This document shows, piece by piece, positions 1 to 11,686 of a stretch of 64,000 bases of DNA. This stretch comes from Paramecium sonneborni (lineage: Eukaryota > Ciliophora > Oligohymenophorea > Peniculida > Parameciidae). The stretch covers positions 525,760 to 589,759 of the forward strand of contig CAJJDN010000019.1 in NCBI GenBank assembly GCA_905182985.1. Direction: 5' to 3'. Below the pieces are notes generated by a model, which was not told the DNA's origin, searched no databases, and saw only the letters and a list, made by a program, of their open reading frames with translations. How positions within the stretch are numbered: position 1 is the first letter of the stretch; each line of letters opens with the position of its first letter. Position numbers and translations under genes: made by a program.

Positions 1-163
1 TCTATGTTTCATTAATATTAATATTTTCTTTATTCTTGAAAGTTCCAATAGAAGCCTTTCTTATTGTGACTTACTTAGGTGATGGATCTATAAGAGCAAT
101 GGCACTTAAATTCTTTCTTCTTGCATCTTATATAATTAATCGACTTTGTAGTGGTTGCTTCAT
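1..163 (-). CDS. N-terminal part of an unidentified protein, runs off the window
   Basis: Read on the minus strand with TAA/TAG as Gln, an ATG at 163-161 opens a frame of 54 codons that is still open at base 1. It starts MKQPLQSRLIIQDARRK and is basic and hydrophilic, including KASIGTFKNKEN. The polar composition and proper ATG favour this strand, but the plus strand is also open here in one frame (about 3-449), so strand choice is not proven. I do not recognise a family from 54 residues. The next gene on the same strand starts upstream, beyond 626. Confidence 0.4.
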
Positions 164-625
164 TCAAATTTAAATAACGAAAATAAACATAATTTACTTA
201 TATATTTATATTAATCACTCAGATTCAATTATCCTTCTCTCTCCAAATGAATCTCTTGATCTTTACAATATCATCAAATCAATAAACCAATCTAAATACA
301 ATATTTATTCAAACTACCTTAATCAACTAAATCAATTATATTAATCAAAAGAGTATAAGTATGTTTCACATATTTTAATGTTATTTCTATATACATTATT
401 AACCATATATTTAGATTTATCTAGCTAATTTATTTTTTTGACAATATGATTTATCCTTCTTCTTATTACTACTTCTTTTAAACTAAAATTATATTTTTAC
501 TGAATTTAATTCTAAATCATTTATTAAATTATTATATTGTATTATTTTAAGTGTAATTCTAAACTTAGATTTATTTATAACAATATTACATAAATACATA
601 ATATCTCAAATTGAATTTAATAATT
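164..625. other. Intergenic stretch, no convincing gene
   Basis: AT-rich sequence between two minus-strand genes. One plus-strand frame stays open to a TGA near 447 and reads as a hydrophobic, Asn/Tyr-rich peptide, but with only one stop codon in this code such openness is expected by chance. A short minus-strand stretch near 220-260 reads RSRDSFGERR and could be a lost upstream exon of the gene at 1-163; I could not find an intron that joins them. Confidence 0.4.
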
Positions 626-1288
626 TCAATATTCTAATTCTACTTTTAATTAAATGTCTACTCTCACATGACTTTTTGATGCAAATATTGGTGTTTCCTC
701 ATTTTTCCTTACATTTTCGTCTACTCTTGTTTCTGGTTAATAACCATTTGTTATTGAACTCCCATAAGAATCCAAATATTTGAATTTCTTTATTCTCAAA
801 ACCTTCATCTTTAAAGAATCTGCCACCTATTTTGCTTTCCTTTTTGCATCTTCAATTGCCTGATTTAATGCTTCATCATTTGCTTAATCTATTTCCTCTG
901 CTTTATTCTAATATGTTATTCCATCTATTATATTCAATCCTGCATTAACTCCTATTGTTATTATTTTACCAATCATTTATAAATCTCTTGTTATTACATA
1001 TAACTAATTTCTAACTTTGTATCCTTACAATTATTACTCATTATCTTTGTATTAAATTTCTAATTCAAACATCCCTGTTTCAATTTCATAATTTGAATAT
1101 CCCAATTCATTTTTTATTTATTAAACAGCATTCATCACTAAATTATTTGCTTAATCAAGTGCTTCACTTGCATCCTTATCCAATATTTCTATTGTAAAAC
1201 TTACTGTTCCTATCGATGGTAATAAATCTACTGTTCCTGATCCAGGAATTGTTATTGTGAATCCCTTACTATTATTCTAACTTTTCAT
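626..1288 (-). CDS. SIMPL (DUF541) domain protein
   Basis: Single-exon frame of 220 residues. It begins MKSQNNSKGFTITIPGSG and ends in a run of alternating hydrophobic residues (VRVDIQLKVELEY) before TGA. The opening strand GSGTVDLLPSIGTVSFTIE, the central helix rich in Ala/Lys/Glu (EALNQAIEDAKRKAKQVAD) and a following segment with VLRIKKFKYLDSYG match the layout of the SIMPL/DUF541 family: an N-terminal beta region, one long helix with A..A...A.A spacing, then beta strands. Family members are mostly bacterial periplasmic or outer-membrane proteins of poorly defined role; eukaryotic SIMPL proteins are signalling-associated. No signal peptide is visible, so a cytosolic location is likely. The role here is not known. 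Confidence 0.75.
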
Positions 1289-1442
1289 TATTTACTATTT
1301 CTCACACCATATTTATTCTTTACGTATACTTTTCCCGTAAATTTACAACAATCCAACTAATATTATTAGCATCTAATTTTTAATTCAAATTATAATTTTA
1401 CATTTTATATTATTTAACAGTTTAAAAATTATTATATATTTT

Positions 1443-2992
1443 TCATAATTGCTACATAAGCTTTACAAAATTTTCTTTGTTAATCATTCCTTATTAATCA
1501 GAATCACATTTTTTTAGTACTTCTTCCCAATGAGTTTCATCTATTATTATTCCCCCTAAAACTTCCTCGAGATTTTACTTTTTGATTAAACCATCATTAT
1601 CCAGATCAAATTATTTAAAAGCTTCTTCTAATTTGTGAGTTTTGGCTGACAATTCTTCCTTTATCATTATACTTAGAAAAGCATTGTATTCAATAGATCC
1701 AGTTTTATTAAAATCACACTATTCCATAATATTATCTACTTATTTTTCAATTTCAGTTTCATCTAATTTAGATTATTTCAAACCAAAGATTAAATCTTCT
1801 CTATTAATCCTACCATCTCCATCTTTATCTAATGATTAAAAGTTTCCTAAAATCTTCTCCTTATCTTCAGGTGTTAGAACTTGATAAGTTATAAATTATC
1901 TAATTAATTCTTATATAATATGAGATTACTAAAAATAGATTTTATTTAAATTACATAAAATTTTTATAAACGAGTTAAAGCCCTAGAATCAATAGTATTA
2001 CTTATATGTCCTTATAGCCAAGGATCTAAATATGCTTCTTCTGCTGATAATCGCTTATCTGGATTATAAGTCATAAGCTTCTTAACAAATGTCTTAGCTT
2101 CTGATGATATATTTGCCCAATCATTTTTATCGAAACTCCATTTATTACATTCAATCAATATTTGAGTAGTTCTTGCATCATTTCCATTAAAAGGTAGATA
2201 TCCACATAATAATGTATATAAAATCACTCCACATGACCAAATATCACATTTTTCTGTATATTACTATTTAAAAACTTCTGGTGCAGTGTAATGTGGCTAT
2301 TAAAATATTAAATTTTATTATTACAGTTCCTAATTTAGATGTAAGATATTTTTCTTAAATGATCTTTCTAGAAGTGCCAAAATCTATAACTTTTAAAATC
2401 GGTTTATCTGTGTCCACATTGAGCATAAGGTTCTCTAACTTTAAATCACGGTGAACTATCTTTGCTTTATGACAATATTGCAATGCAGATAAAAGTTATC
2501 TCATATAAAATGCAGCTTCTGCTTCAGAGAAAGTATTTTATGATTGGATTTTTTTAATAAGTTCTCCTCCTTGTATAAGTCTAAATATTAATGAAATTTA
2601 AAATACTCAGTAATTAAATAGTAGTTTTAGGCATCTTCAAATAGTTCAAAAAGTTTAACTATATTTGGATGGTCTAATTTTCGAAGTATGTTAACTTCTG
2701 CAAACATCTTTTCTTTTTCTTCATTTATAATCTTTTTCTTGGCTAATGTTTTTAATGCCCTGATTTATCCACTCTATTTATGAGTTGCTTTGATAACTTA
2801 TCCAAATGCTCCAACTCCAAGAACATCACCCAAAATATAATAATTGTCAATCTAACCATTTTTTAGATTTATATAAAGATCAGTTCCATATTTAAAACTA
2901 TTACCTGTGTGTCTACGACCAGGACTGCTTGGCCAATGTTTAGGCTTTAAAGCCAAGTCGTCTTTTTGTTTTTTAGATGCACAAATTCCCAT
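1443..2992 (-). CDS. Calcium-dependent protein kinase (CDPK), N-myristoylated type
   Basis: Four exons (2992-2607, 2580-2325, 2296-1955, 1928-1443) separated by introns of 26, 28 and 26 nt give 489 residues. The N-terminus MGICASKK fits myristoylation at Gly2 with an adjacent Cys for palmitoylation, so membrane attachment is likely. The kinase domain follows: glycine loop GVGAFGQV, catalytic HRDLKLEN, IDFGTS, and GTPHYTAPE spanning the second splice site. Four EF hands follow: DKDGDGRINRED is a full Ca2+ loop, DLDNDGLIKKQN is good, and NKTGSIEYN and DSDQQGMINKEN are less canonical. This is the standard CDPK order (kinase, junction, four EF hands), so the enzyme should be switched on directly by Ca2+. 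CDPKs are abundant in ciliates and have been linked to cilia and secretion; the substrate here is unknown. Confidence 0.93.
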
Positions 2993-3027
2993 TTTGTAAT
3001 AAATAAAATTATAATACGCATTATTAA

Positions 3028-5021
3028 TCATTTTTATTAGTTTTTACGCTGTGTTTTTCTAAGAGTTGAATCTAATTCTTTTTTTCTTATTCTAAGATCT
3101 TTTGGAGTAACTTCTACTAATTCATCATCCCTAATGTAAGCTATAACATCTTCAAGACTAAATATTTTAGGAGGGAATAAACTAATTTTTTCATCAGCTA
3201 ATACTGTTCTAACATTTGTTAACTTCTTTTCTCTTATAGGATTAACTTCAATATCTTATTCTAATTTATGTTCTCCTATTACTTACCCTACATAAACTTT
3301 GGATCCTGGTTTTACAAATAATGGTCCAAACTTTTAAATATCTTCAAGAGCATAACCTTAACAAATTCCTGCAGCCATTGAGATTATTGCTCCTTTTAAA
3401 TTCTTTTTTAAAGTTCCTCTATATTCTTGATATCCTAAAAATTATTATTACATTATAGCAGTTCCTCTAGTATCATTTATTAATTCCGCTCTTAAACCAA
3501 CAAGACCTCTAGTAGGAGCTGAGAATATTAGTTTTACTCGAGTTTTGTCAATATTTATACAATCTTCATAAATAGCTTTTCTTTATGACATTTTATCAAT
3601 CAAACCAGTCATATATTATTAATCAATTTCAATAGAAACTTTTTCTATTGGTTCTAATGTTTTTCCACTATCTACACATTTCTTAGTCACTATTTAAGGA
3701 GGTGAAACTTACATCTCAAATCCTTCTCTTCTCATGTTTTCAAGCAATATAGCAAGATGAAGATCACCTCTTCCTAACAATTATACACAAGCACTCTCAT
3801 CAGATTTATCCTTAACTAAAACTTATAATGCAACATCGCTTTATCCTTCTTTTAATAATCTATCCTTAATTTATTAAGCATTTAATTTGGTTCCTTCCTT
3901 ACCTGCCAAAGGACCAGTATTAACTCCAATAGATACTGAAATCATTGGTGGATCAATAGGAATGGATGGTATAACTTCATTTTTACCCATTTCATTTAAA
4001 GTATTAGTTACAATAGCATTATTAAATCCAGCTACTTATACAATATCACCAGCTACTGCTCTTGCCATTTCTAATTATTACATTCCATATCTTCTTAAAA
4101 TTTTTAAAACTTTAGCAGTTTCAACTAATTTTCCAAATTAATCTACTGCTAAGATTTTATCATTAAGTTTAACTTCTCCTTGATGTATTTTTCCAATTAA
4201 TATTTTACCATAATAAGGATGACTTTCTTATTAAGATACTAACATTTTGAAATTGGTTTCATTTCCAATTTATGGTGGTGGAATAGTTTCTACAATAGTT
4301 TCTAAAACATCTTCTAATCCTTATTTATCTGCTTCCATTGATCCTTTTCTTACCCAACCTTCTTTACCAGAACAAAAGTATAATGGATAATCAAGTGATT
4401 CACTAGGAGCTTCTAAATCGCAAAATAAATTAAAGATTTCATGTTCAACCTCTACAGGTCTAGCTGAAGGTCTATCTACCTTATTAATAATAACAATAGG
4501 TTTTAAATTAGATTATAAAGCCTTTTGTAATACAAATCTAGTTTATGCCATAGGTCCTTCAGTTGCGCATACTAATAAACATACGCCATCAACCATTGAC
4601 ATAATTCTCTCTACTTCTCCTCCAAAATCTTAATGTCCTGGAGTATCTACAATATTTATTTTGTTTCCTCCAAAAGTAACACCTGTCACTTTAGATAGAA
4701 TAGTAATTCCTTTTTCTTTTTCTAACGCATTGCTATCCATTGAATCATATTCATTTGCACAACCACTTGCTCTTAACAAAGCATCCACAAGTGTCTTTTC
4801 AAATTTATATCAATTATATACTGTTTTTCCATGGTCAACATGAGCTATGATGGCCACATTTCTAAAAATGTCTCTTGACTCTGAATGCAAAATTTTTAAT
4901 ATTTCCTACACTTATCTATATATAATTATACATCTTTTGGAGCAACTTCAACAGAACTAGAAAACAATCTTACTGGAACTCTATGGAAAATTGAACTAAA
5001 CTATCTCAGTGTCCTTAGCAT
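3028..5021 (-). CDS. typA: Mitochondrial TypA/BipA-family translational GTPase
   Basis: Three exons (5021-4932, 4905-4822, 4794-3028) with introns of 26 and 27 nt give 646 residues. The first 25 or so residues ([20 protein letters not shown]) are rich in Arg, Ser and hydrophobics with no acid, as in a mitochondrial presequence. The GTPase motifs are clear: AHVDHGKTT (G1, split by the second intron), DTPGHQDFGGEV (G3) and NKVDRP (G4). The rest follows BipA/TypA, including the conserved [13 protein letters not shown] and the C-terminal PPKIF...[20 protein letters not shown]. The family binds the ribosome and acts in assembly or stress translation. Length matches bacterial TypA (about 610) plus the presequence. 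It ends 36 bp upstream of the start of the CDPK gene. Confidence 0.95.
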
Positions 5022-5133
5022 TAAATTTAGCACCACTAATAAATTTATTTTGCTAATCAATCACAATACTTGAGATGATTTATATATATAAATATTACAT
5101 TATATAAATTATTTAATCATTTTAACAGAAAGT

Positions 5134-6490
5134 ATGCTTTGGAAGCAATTCTCAAGGAGATCAATTTCACCATAGAATAAAGAGAACTTAAATTAACAAG
5201 TTGTACATATTTTGTTATCAAAGAGGTTATAACTAGAAGGAGAGATAGCAAAATTTCAAATCGATACCACGATAACTCTTCACAACTTACAATCATTGAA
5301 AATTATCAAATACCAAAATAACTAAAAGTGAAAGCGTTGGATCCTCTATTTGATGAGACTTTATGGAAATGTAATTAATAAGATCTAACTTTAAAACTAT
5401 TTAAAGAATCAATAATTGATAAAACAGCAGCATTTAAAGAAATATATATAGTAGGAAAATAAATTGGCTCTGGATCCTATGCAAGTGTTAGATTATGCGC
5501 TGATAAATTAACACTTAAATCATATGCCCTTAAGATTTACAACAAATCTGGTATCTCTTCTAGTCGTTAAAAATCTATTCTTCGTGAAATTCGTATACTT
5601 TAAATGGTTAAACATCCAAACATTATTAATGTTTACAATGTCATTGAAACTAATAATCATATAAATTTACTTTTGGAATATATTGATGGAAAATAATTAA
5701 ATACTTTAAAAGGTTATAATTTAAAATAAGCTTTATATTAAATTGCATCAGCTTTAAATTATTTACATGCTCGACATATTACTCATAGAGATGTCAAAAT
5801 TGAAAACATACTTTATTCGGATGGCTAAGTCAAATTAATCGATTTTGGCTTTTCCACTCTTTTTTCTAATACAATTAAAAAAAAGATTTATTGTGGTACT
5901 CCCAGTTATATGGCTCCAGAAATTGTTACTAAATAATACTATAAAGGACCTCCTGCTGATATTTGGGCTTTTGGAATTGTCATATTTTATTTGACTTAGG
6001 GTTATTTCCCTTTTAAAGGATAAAATGATAAAGAATTGTTTTAATTAATAATTTAATGTAAAATTAATTTCAATACCATTAACGATATTTACTTGCAAGA
6101 TCTATTATATTAAATGTTATAGTTTGATCCTGAAGATCGTATTTCTGCAACTGAAGTAAATTTAAAATTTTTAATTATTAGATTCTCCTACATCCCTGGT
6201 TTCTTGAATAAATAAAACCAATTAAAAATAATTAATCCCAAAAATCAAGTTGTTCAAAAATACATTCCCCTAAATAAATAAATCCTTATTAATAATATTA
6301 ATCAACAGTTAAAAAAAATGATAAAGCTTCAATAGAATATCAATTAGATCAATCTTAAGTTAGAAAAGCCATAGTCCAATCATATATGAGTTCTGTTGCA
6401 TCCACTAAATCACCCATTTTGAGGAGAAGAGATTCAGGCAATCAAACATTTGATAGAAGCAGTAATTCTGTTATTAATTAATATAAATGA
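5134..6490 (+). CDS. Ser/Thr protein kinase (CAMK-like)
   Basis: Exons 5134-5202, 5226-6155 and 6182-6490 give 435 residues. The second intron (26 nt, inside the ATE/ILLHPWF segment at the end of the catalytic domain) is typical. The first (23 nt, 5203-5225, ending GAG) is inferred because the kinase frame has no ATG before it, so the N-terminus is less certain. The catalytic domain shows GSGSYASV, YALKIYNK, HRDVKIEN, IDFGFS, GTPSYMAPE, a D-x-W in subdomain IX and the final HPWF, so it should be active. It resembles CAMK/AMPK-type kinases. The tail of about 90 residues is Ser/Gln/Lys-rich. The stop TGA is the only interruption before the cyclic-nucleotide-binding ORF that continues in the same frame. 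Confidence 0.9.
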
Positions 6491-8060
6491 ATAAAAATCC
6501 TATTCATAAATTATACAAATTTGTTAAGTTCCTTTTAATTATCATTAGAAAAAGAGAAATACCAAAATTTCCACTTCTCAAATCGTAATCTTTTAACTAT
6601 AATAAGTTTCAAGAATAGAAATCAAAAAGACGAAACTCAAATTGCATAATGTCTATAAAAGTATAACTATTGTCGAGAAATGATATAAAAAGAAGGGTTT
6701 TAAAAATTTTTAAAGTTTTGTGAATTCTTATATCTAACAATTCGAAAACCTGGAGATACTTTACTAAAAAAAGGGGATTTAGGCTAAAAGTTTTATATAA
6801 TTCTGAAAGGAACTGTGTCTTTAATTTATTACAATCCAAAAAATAAAAAAGCATAAAGATTATTATAGGATGAAAAAGTAATATGTTATAATAAATAATA
6901 GGATTGTAATCCAAACTATGAAGACACAACTTTATTTTAGAGTTATGTATTTAAAGAACTTCATGTAGGTGATCACTTTGGAGATTTAGCCTTAATTGAT
7001 GAAGGAATAGTATCTTCAACGATTGTTTGTAAAACTGATTGTGAGTTTGCTTGCATGGATAAATAACATTTTTGGAAATTTGTAGGTAAAAATATTTCGT
7101 TGCTTGATAAAATTAAATTATTAAGACAATGTTCTCTTTTTGAGGCTTGGACAGATGGGGAACTTAGGGCCTTAAGTTTTGAATTTCATTTTCAAATATT
7201 TCATCATAATCAAATTGTATTTTCTTAAGGATCTGAAAATCTTAATATATATGTAGTTTCATGTGGATTTGCAGAATTAATGATGATTAAAAATGGACAA
7301 TAATATTTAATATCCAGAATAGATTATGGCTAGGTTTTTGGAGATGATCTATAAATTAATTAAAGTACTGTTAAATGTGGATCTCCTAAATTAGAAGTCT
7401 ATGCTATTTAAAAATGTAGTCAATTATATAATTGTAGAAATTATTTATAGATTCTTTGAATAAAGATTAGAACTTAAACATTTATATGAAGAATAATCGA
7501 TCTAAAAAAGGATTTGGAGATCAAAACGATTAGAATAGTTAATTTAAATTGAATAAATTAGAATATAAAAAGAATAGCATTCAAAAAAGTCAAATTCTAA
7601 TGATATTTAACAAATTAACAATATAAAAGAATTAAAAACGGTCTCTGTTTAAACTGGATGTATTAGAAGAATATCTAATTATGCTGATAATTTGGATTTT
7701 GAATAGAAATAGTTACAAAATAGGTAAATCCTAATAAAATTCAATAAAATATCTCCAAATTAAAGTGTGGAATATTTAGGAATAAATTAACAAAAGAAAA
7801 ATAAAGACATAAAAAAAAAAGAATAATAAGAGTAATAATAAATGATGTCTACAGTCTCAAAATTATTGCAAGAATATCGTGCTATTGTTCATTAATCAAA
7901 ACTCAAAAAAATTAAATCTTCAAGAAGCCTAAGCTAAAATTAATAAGTATCTTCATTGTAGTCTCCTAAATCAAGTAATGGAAATACTGGAATTAATTTT
8001 TTTATTACTCCAAGAAGAAGAAAACAATTTTTAGTATAAGGTATACCATTATAAAAATGA
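6491..8060 (+). CDS. Protein with two cyclic-nucleotide-binding-like domains, start unresolved
   Basis: One frame runs from just after the kinase stop to TGA at 8058-8060, with a 22 nt intron at 7416-7437 (515 codons). The first CNB domain has the family pattern: KPGDTLLKKGD, KFYIILKGTVSL and HFGDLALIDEG, followed by a beta-rich end. A second, more diverged unit contains IVFSQGSENLNIYVV and DYGQVFGDD. The C-terminal 200 residues are Gln/Lys-rich and disordered-looking. No in-frame ATG precedes the first domain except at 6690, which would cut off its lead-in helix. An ATG overlapping the kinase stop (6487) is in another frame and would need an intron. This may be a separate gene or the C-terminal half of a kinase-CNB fusion split by a TGA. 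Beyond about 7880 a second frame also looks coding, so the 3' end is tentative. Confidence 0.6.
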
Positions 8061-8239
8061 TTATATAATAATAATGTCATAAAGTGATGAAAATGATTAA
8101 TTCCAACAAATATTAAATTCACTTGAAATCAGCAAACGAAAGATGAGTATTTCTGTTCATCAGTCTAAATTATTGGAGGAATCAAAAAGTTTCATATCCA
8201 TATTATAATTTGTTAGAATAATAAAGTAAAAGATTTACG

Positions 8240-9226
8240 ATGGAGCTCCCAAAAAATATTGAAGCTTCCTAATCTCAAAAAGAAAGAATTATTACTAATC
8301 ATCTTTTAAAAGATTTAGCCCCATTAGATAAATAGAATGATGAAAACCTCAAAACTCCCTTAGTACCACCAACAAATAAAATAAAAACCATCAAAAAAGG
8401 AATTTTATTATTAGGTTAAAAGTTTCATAAAGATTTGAGTTTCTATTTAAAAGCCCAGGAACCTTTAGACTTTTAAGAATTATAATAATCAAATGAATTG
8501 TTAATATAAAATGCCTTATGTGCTGGCAAGTATATTAATGATTATGGGCTATTTTGTGTCTTAAAGGAAGCCTTAAACAAAAAAAATATCAAAACTATCA
8601 TTTAGTAAGATTGTATATTAGATGAAGATGGTAATTTTGCTGGGATTCCATAAAATACTAAATAATTCAGAAAGACATTGGGTTTATAGGATCTTCATTA
8701 TTGTAGTGGAAAAATTTCTTTATTAAAATTTCATATAAATAATAGATTCAATTTAAGTAATTACTTATTTTGGTCAAGGGAAATCGATAAACTGGAAGGT
8801 ATTCTTAAGGAAAATTTAATAAATTAAGAATAGCAAATATTAATGATAAGAATAGAAGAATCATATTTAGAATTTACTATCCCTGAATTTGATGATAATC
8901 AATCTCCATAATTTGTTCAAAAATTGAGGTAATAAAACTTTGATGTTTAAGTCTTACCATTAATTTCTCATTTTACATTTAGAATGTCTGATTTAAATCC
9001 TTGGATGAATAAAGAAATAAATAAAGAATGGAAATTATTTTCTCTTTAATGTGATCAATAATAATGTATTGGATATATTGATATGAATTAACCTACTATT
9101 TTTAATGAAATTCCTAGTCCAAAAACTTTGGCCATCAAACTTTATGGAGAAATTCATCAATATTAATTAGTTTTATAGATGAGTGAAAAATAAGTGATGG
9201 GAATCCTACTAAGAGACAAAGCATGA
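8240..9226 (+). CDS. Unidentified 328-residue protein
   Basis: Intronless frame from ATG at 8240 (MELPKNIEASQSQ) to TGA at 9224-9226. The first 60 residues are polar; the rest reads like a folded globular protein with mixed alternating segments (GILLLGQKFHKDLSFYLK, HYCSGKISLLKFHINNRF, TLAIKLYGEIHQYQLVLQM). No catalytic motif, membrane span or signal peptide is visible and I do not recognise the family. A coding-like frame upstream (ATG near 8081, MSQSDENDQFQQ) might be a 5' exon, but I found no intron of suitable phase. Confidence 0.7.
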
Positions 9227-9333
9227 CCCTTTAACTCTAACAAAAAGTTTGATTATTTTTATATTATTTTTAAATAAATAACAAAAAATGAATTATAATG
9301 AATAATAATATAGATTAATATTAATTAATGAAT

Positions 9334-10087
9334 TCATTTTATCGATTTCTAGAGTGTTATTCGATTATTATAATCCATAAAGTTTTCTTTTAAATCTTAT
9401 CTAGCAGATTAATCCATTTCATTCATCATTTATGTAATGTTTTCCCTTGAACTACGATGAACAGATTTACGAGCCAAGATTCTATTTTTGATTTCATCAA
9501 TTTGCATTTAAGTTTTACTTGGAGGAGCCAATTATTATCTTAATTAAGCAATTATTTAATCTTTTTAATCAATTTCTTATTAGATTAATTATTTTTCTTC
9601 ACTTATCAATTCGAAGGCTTGATTAAACTCTTCTGATTATTTTTCTAATTAATCTCTCAATTATTCGAAATCTTGAATCAGTAATTAATTTTAATGTTTA
9701 CTCTATTATAATTCTAATTGTAATTTTCTTATCTACTCTAAAATAAATTAAAATTAGAATACATTTTAACTATTTATTTTCTTCTCTTAGATCAACATCG
9801 TCATATGAAATATTCTATGGAGTATAAGATCCTAAATCTTAGCGAACAACTTATTAGCTTCTATTAATAAACTATTATCTAGTTAATCTATCATCTTCTA
9901 CTGACTTATTCTTTTATGACTGATTTATTTATTTTTGTAGTATTTATTGTAATCTTTAACCAGGGTTATGATTCTTATTTTATTAATACATCTCCAAATA
10001 CGATGAATCCAAAGTATTATCATCTTTTAAGATAAATTTAGGTTAAGTAATAGTTTTCCTAGACACAGATGACTTGCGAGGGATCAT
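9334..10087 (-). CDS. Gln-rich coiled-coil protein
   Basis: Exons 10087-9763 and 9737-9334, intron of 25 nt, 242 residues. It begins MIPRKSSVSRKTI. Residues 100-190 form a long Gln/Glu/Leu heptad region (QIRKLQLELQQS, LRDQLEKQSEEF, QQEIDQKDQIIAQLRQQL) typical of a parallel coiled coil. The tail contains RILARKSVHRSSREN. It resembles the many short coiled-coil proteins of ciliate cytoskeletons and basal bodies, but no specific family is evident. Confidence 0.8.
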
Positions 10088-10134
10088 AAAATTTAAAAAT
10101 ATTTCTAATTATTTTAACGTTATATATTAATTTA

Positions 10135-10542
10135 TCATAATGTTTTTAGGAGTGTATTTGAAAATGCACATATTCCAAATGTTCCAGGTAATACATATAC
10201 AAAAAATCTTTCACTCCTTAAAATATTGAAATTAAAGAATATTATCCAATAACAAACTAACCACATAATTGTCATTTACCCAAAAAACTTAGATCTTCAA
10301 ATAGTAAGATATCTATACCCGAATAAATAAATCAATGAACTTAGAATTCCAAAAATAGAAAGGGCTTCTCTAATGAAATCAATTCTATTCAATATTTATA
10401 ATAATGGGTTAAATAATCTTGCATTTTCTCTTGATATCCTTTCGAATCTTTCTTATGACCAAGGATCAAATAATAGTTAAAAGCTGATTGTTTGGACTGT
10501 TGTAAATATTAACAATTAAATGAGAAGATGCTATATTTTCAT
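10135..10542 (-). CDS. Small membrane protein, unidentified
   Basis: Exons 10542-10319 and 10294-10135 joined across a 24 nt intron give 127 residues. The N-terminus (MKIQHLLIQLLIFTTVQTI) is hydrophobic, like a signal anchor. A central hydrophilic stretch (FDPWSQERFERISREN) is followed by two or three hydrophobic spans (ALSIFGILSSLIYLFG, MTIMWLVCYWIIFFN, VYVLPGTFGICAF). It lies 48 bp after the coiled-coil gene start and 70 bp before the end of the MIR gene, all on the same strand. Family not recognised; an ER or vesicle membrane location is an inference. Confidence 0.75.
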
Positions 10543-10612
10543 AAATAAAATTAATATATCCAATAACATAAATAAATAAAATTACAAAATAAAGAAATAG
10601 AAATTGTTACTA

Positions 10613-11432
10613 TCAAATTGTTTCCTCAACAACCCAGATATCATGGCCAGGTTATTAGGTTACACAGACTTCCATGTGTCCTTTAAGAACTGCTTTATTT
10701 TTGGTTCCAGACAGATAGGAATTCGTGTGAGCATGCTTTATTCCTTATTTTTGTAAATTCAAATATTTACTAATTAGATTATTGCTATGTAATTTGCTAA
10801 TTTATTTTGAATCATTAAGGATTTCTATGATCCAATAGTCATCTTCTGTTAAATCTTAAATAATATCTACACAAGAAACCTATTATAACTTTGATTTTGT
10901 CATGATGCCATTACTAGATCTTAGAATGCATTTTGTAATTTTATGTTAAATCTGAAAAAATTAAGAATTTAAATACTGCCACAACATCACCATCTTTTAC
11001 AGGTTCATAATGATTTGTTAAAATTAACCATTCATCATAATCTGTCTTTTCAATTTCATTGCATTAGCTTACTTCATGTTATTTTAAACCTTTATCTTAC
11101 TTAATAGCATGAGAATGCAATTTTCTTCCATTACTAATATTGATGAATTGCACTGCTATTCCTGATGTGATAGTATTACCCAAAGGTTTTACCTTAGATA
11201 CTGCATTAGCTAAAGTTGATCTTTTCACTTGGTTTTCTTCCATTATTGTATATATGGAGTACAAAGAACTTTATTATAAATAAGACTCTTCTTCTATTAT
11301 TACGCAATCTTTAATGTTAGGGTTTAATAATTTTGAGCTGTATGTTCTTATCATCGGTTATATTGTAGGTTTTTAAGAGTTTCTTTACATACTTCTTTAT
11401 TCATCTCCTTCTTTAGTGACACATTAACCCAT
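10613..11432 (-). CDS. MIR-domain protein with N-myristoylation motif
   Basis: Exons 11432-10977 and 10951-10613 (25 nt intron) give 264 residues. I chose the upstream ATG because the frame is open from it and MGQCVTKEG is a good myristoylation/palmitoylation signal. A later in-frame ATG (11243) is possible. The C-terminal 180 residues hold repeated MIR-type units: GRKLHSHAIKQ with YDEWLIL, then KCILRSSNG...LQQVSCVD with DDYWIIE, then CVTQQPGHDIWVVEET. MIR repeats form beta-trefoils, as in SDF2, IP3/ryanodine receptors and protein O-mannosyltransferases. Unlike SDF2 it has no signal peptide. A cytosolic, membrane-anchored role is inferred. Confidence 0.75.
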
Positions 11433-11686
11433 TTTGATTATAATAATATAATATATAATTTAAAAACTTATTATCACTTACATGTTTTTACTCGTTGAAT
11501 GATTCTCTGAGGCTTTAATTATTAATTTAATTAATAAAAAATTTTGAATTGTGATTTGAGGTTTTTAAGGATAGAAAAAAGAAATAAAGTAATAATACAA
11601 TAAAGATTAAAAATATTATTGGTTATGAAATTTAATAATTTCTGTTGAAATTATCCTAATCATAAAGAAGAACTCAAGAATTAGAA

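Noticed and set aside
3..449. Plus-strand open frame across the window start, including a peptide VTYLGDGSIRAMALKFF
   Set aside because: No suitable start is visible, the opposite strand has an ATG and a more protein-like composition, and openness of about 150 codons is not rare with one stop codon.
7880..8270. Alternative 3' end for the CNB gene in a second frame (QEAQAKINKYLHCSLLNQVM and onward)
   Set aside because: Possible, but it needs an intron of over 40 nt, longer than any other here, and would overlap the next gene's start by about 30 bases.
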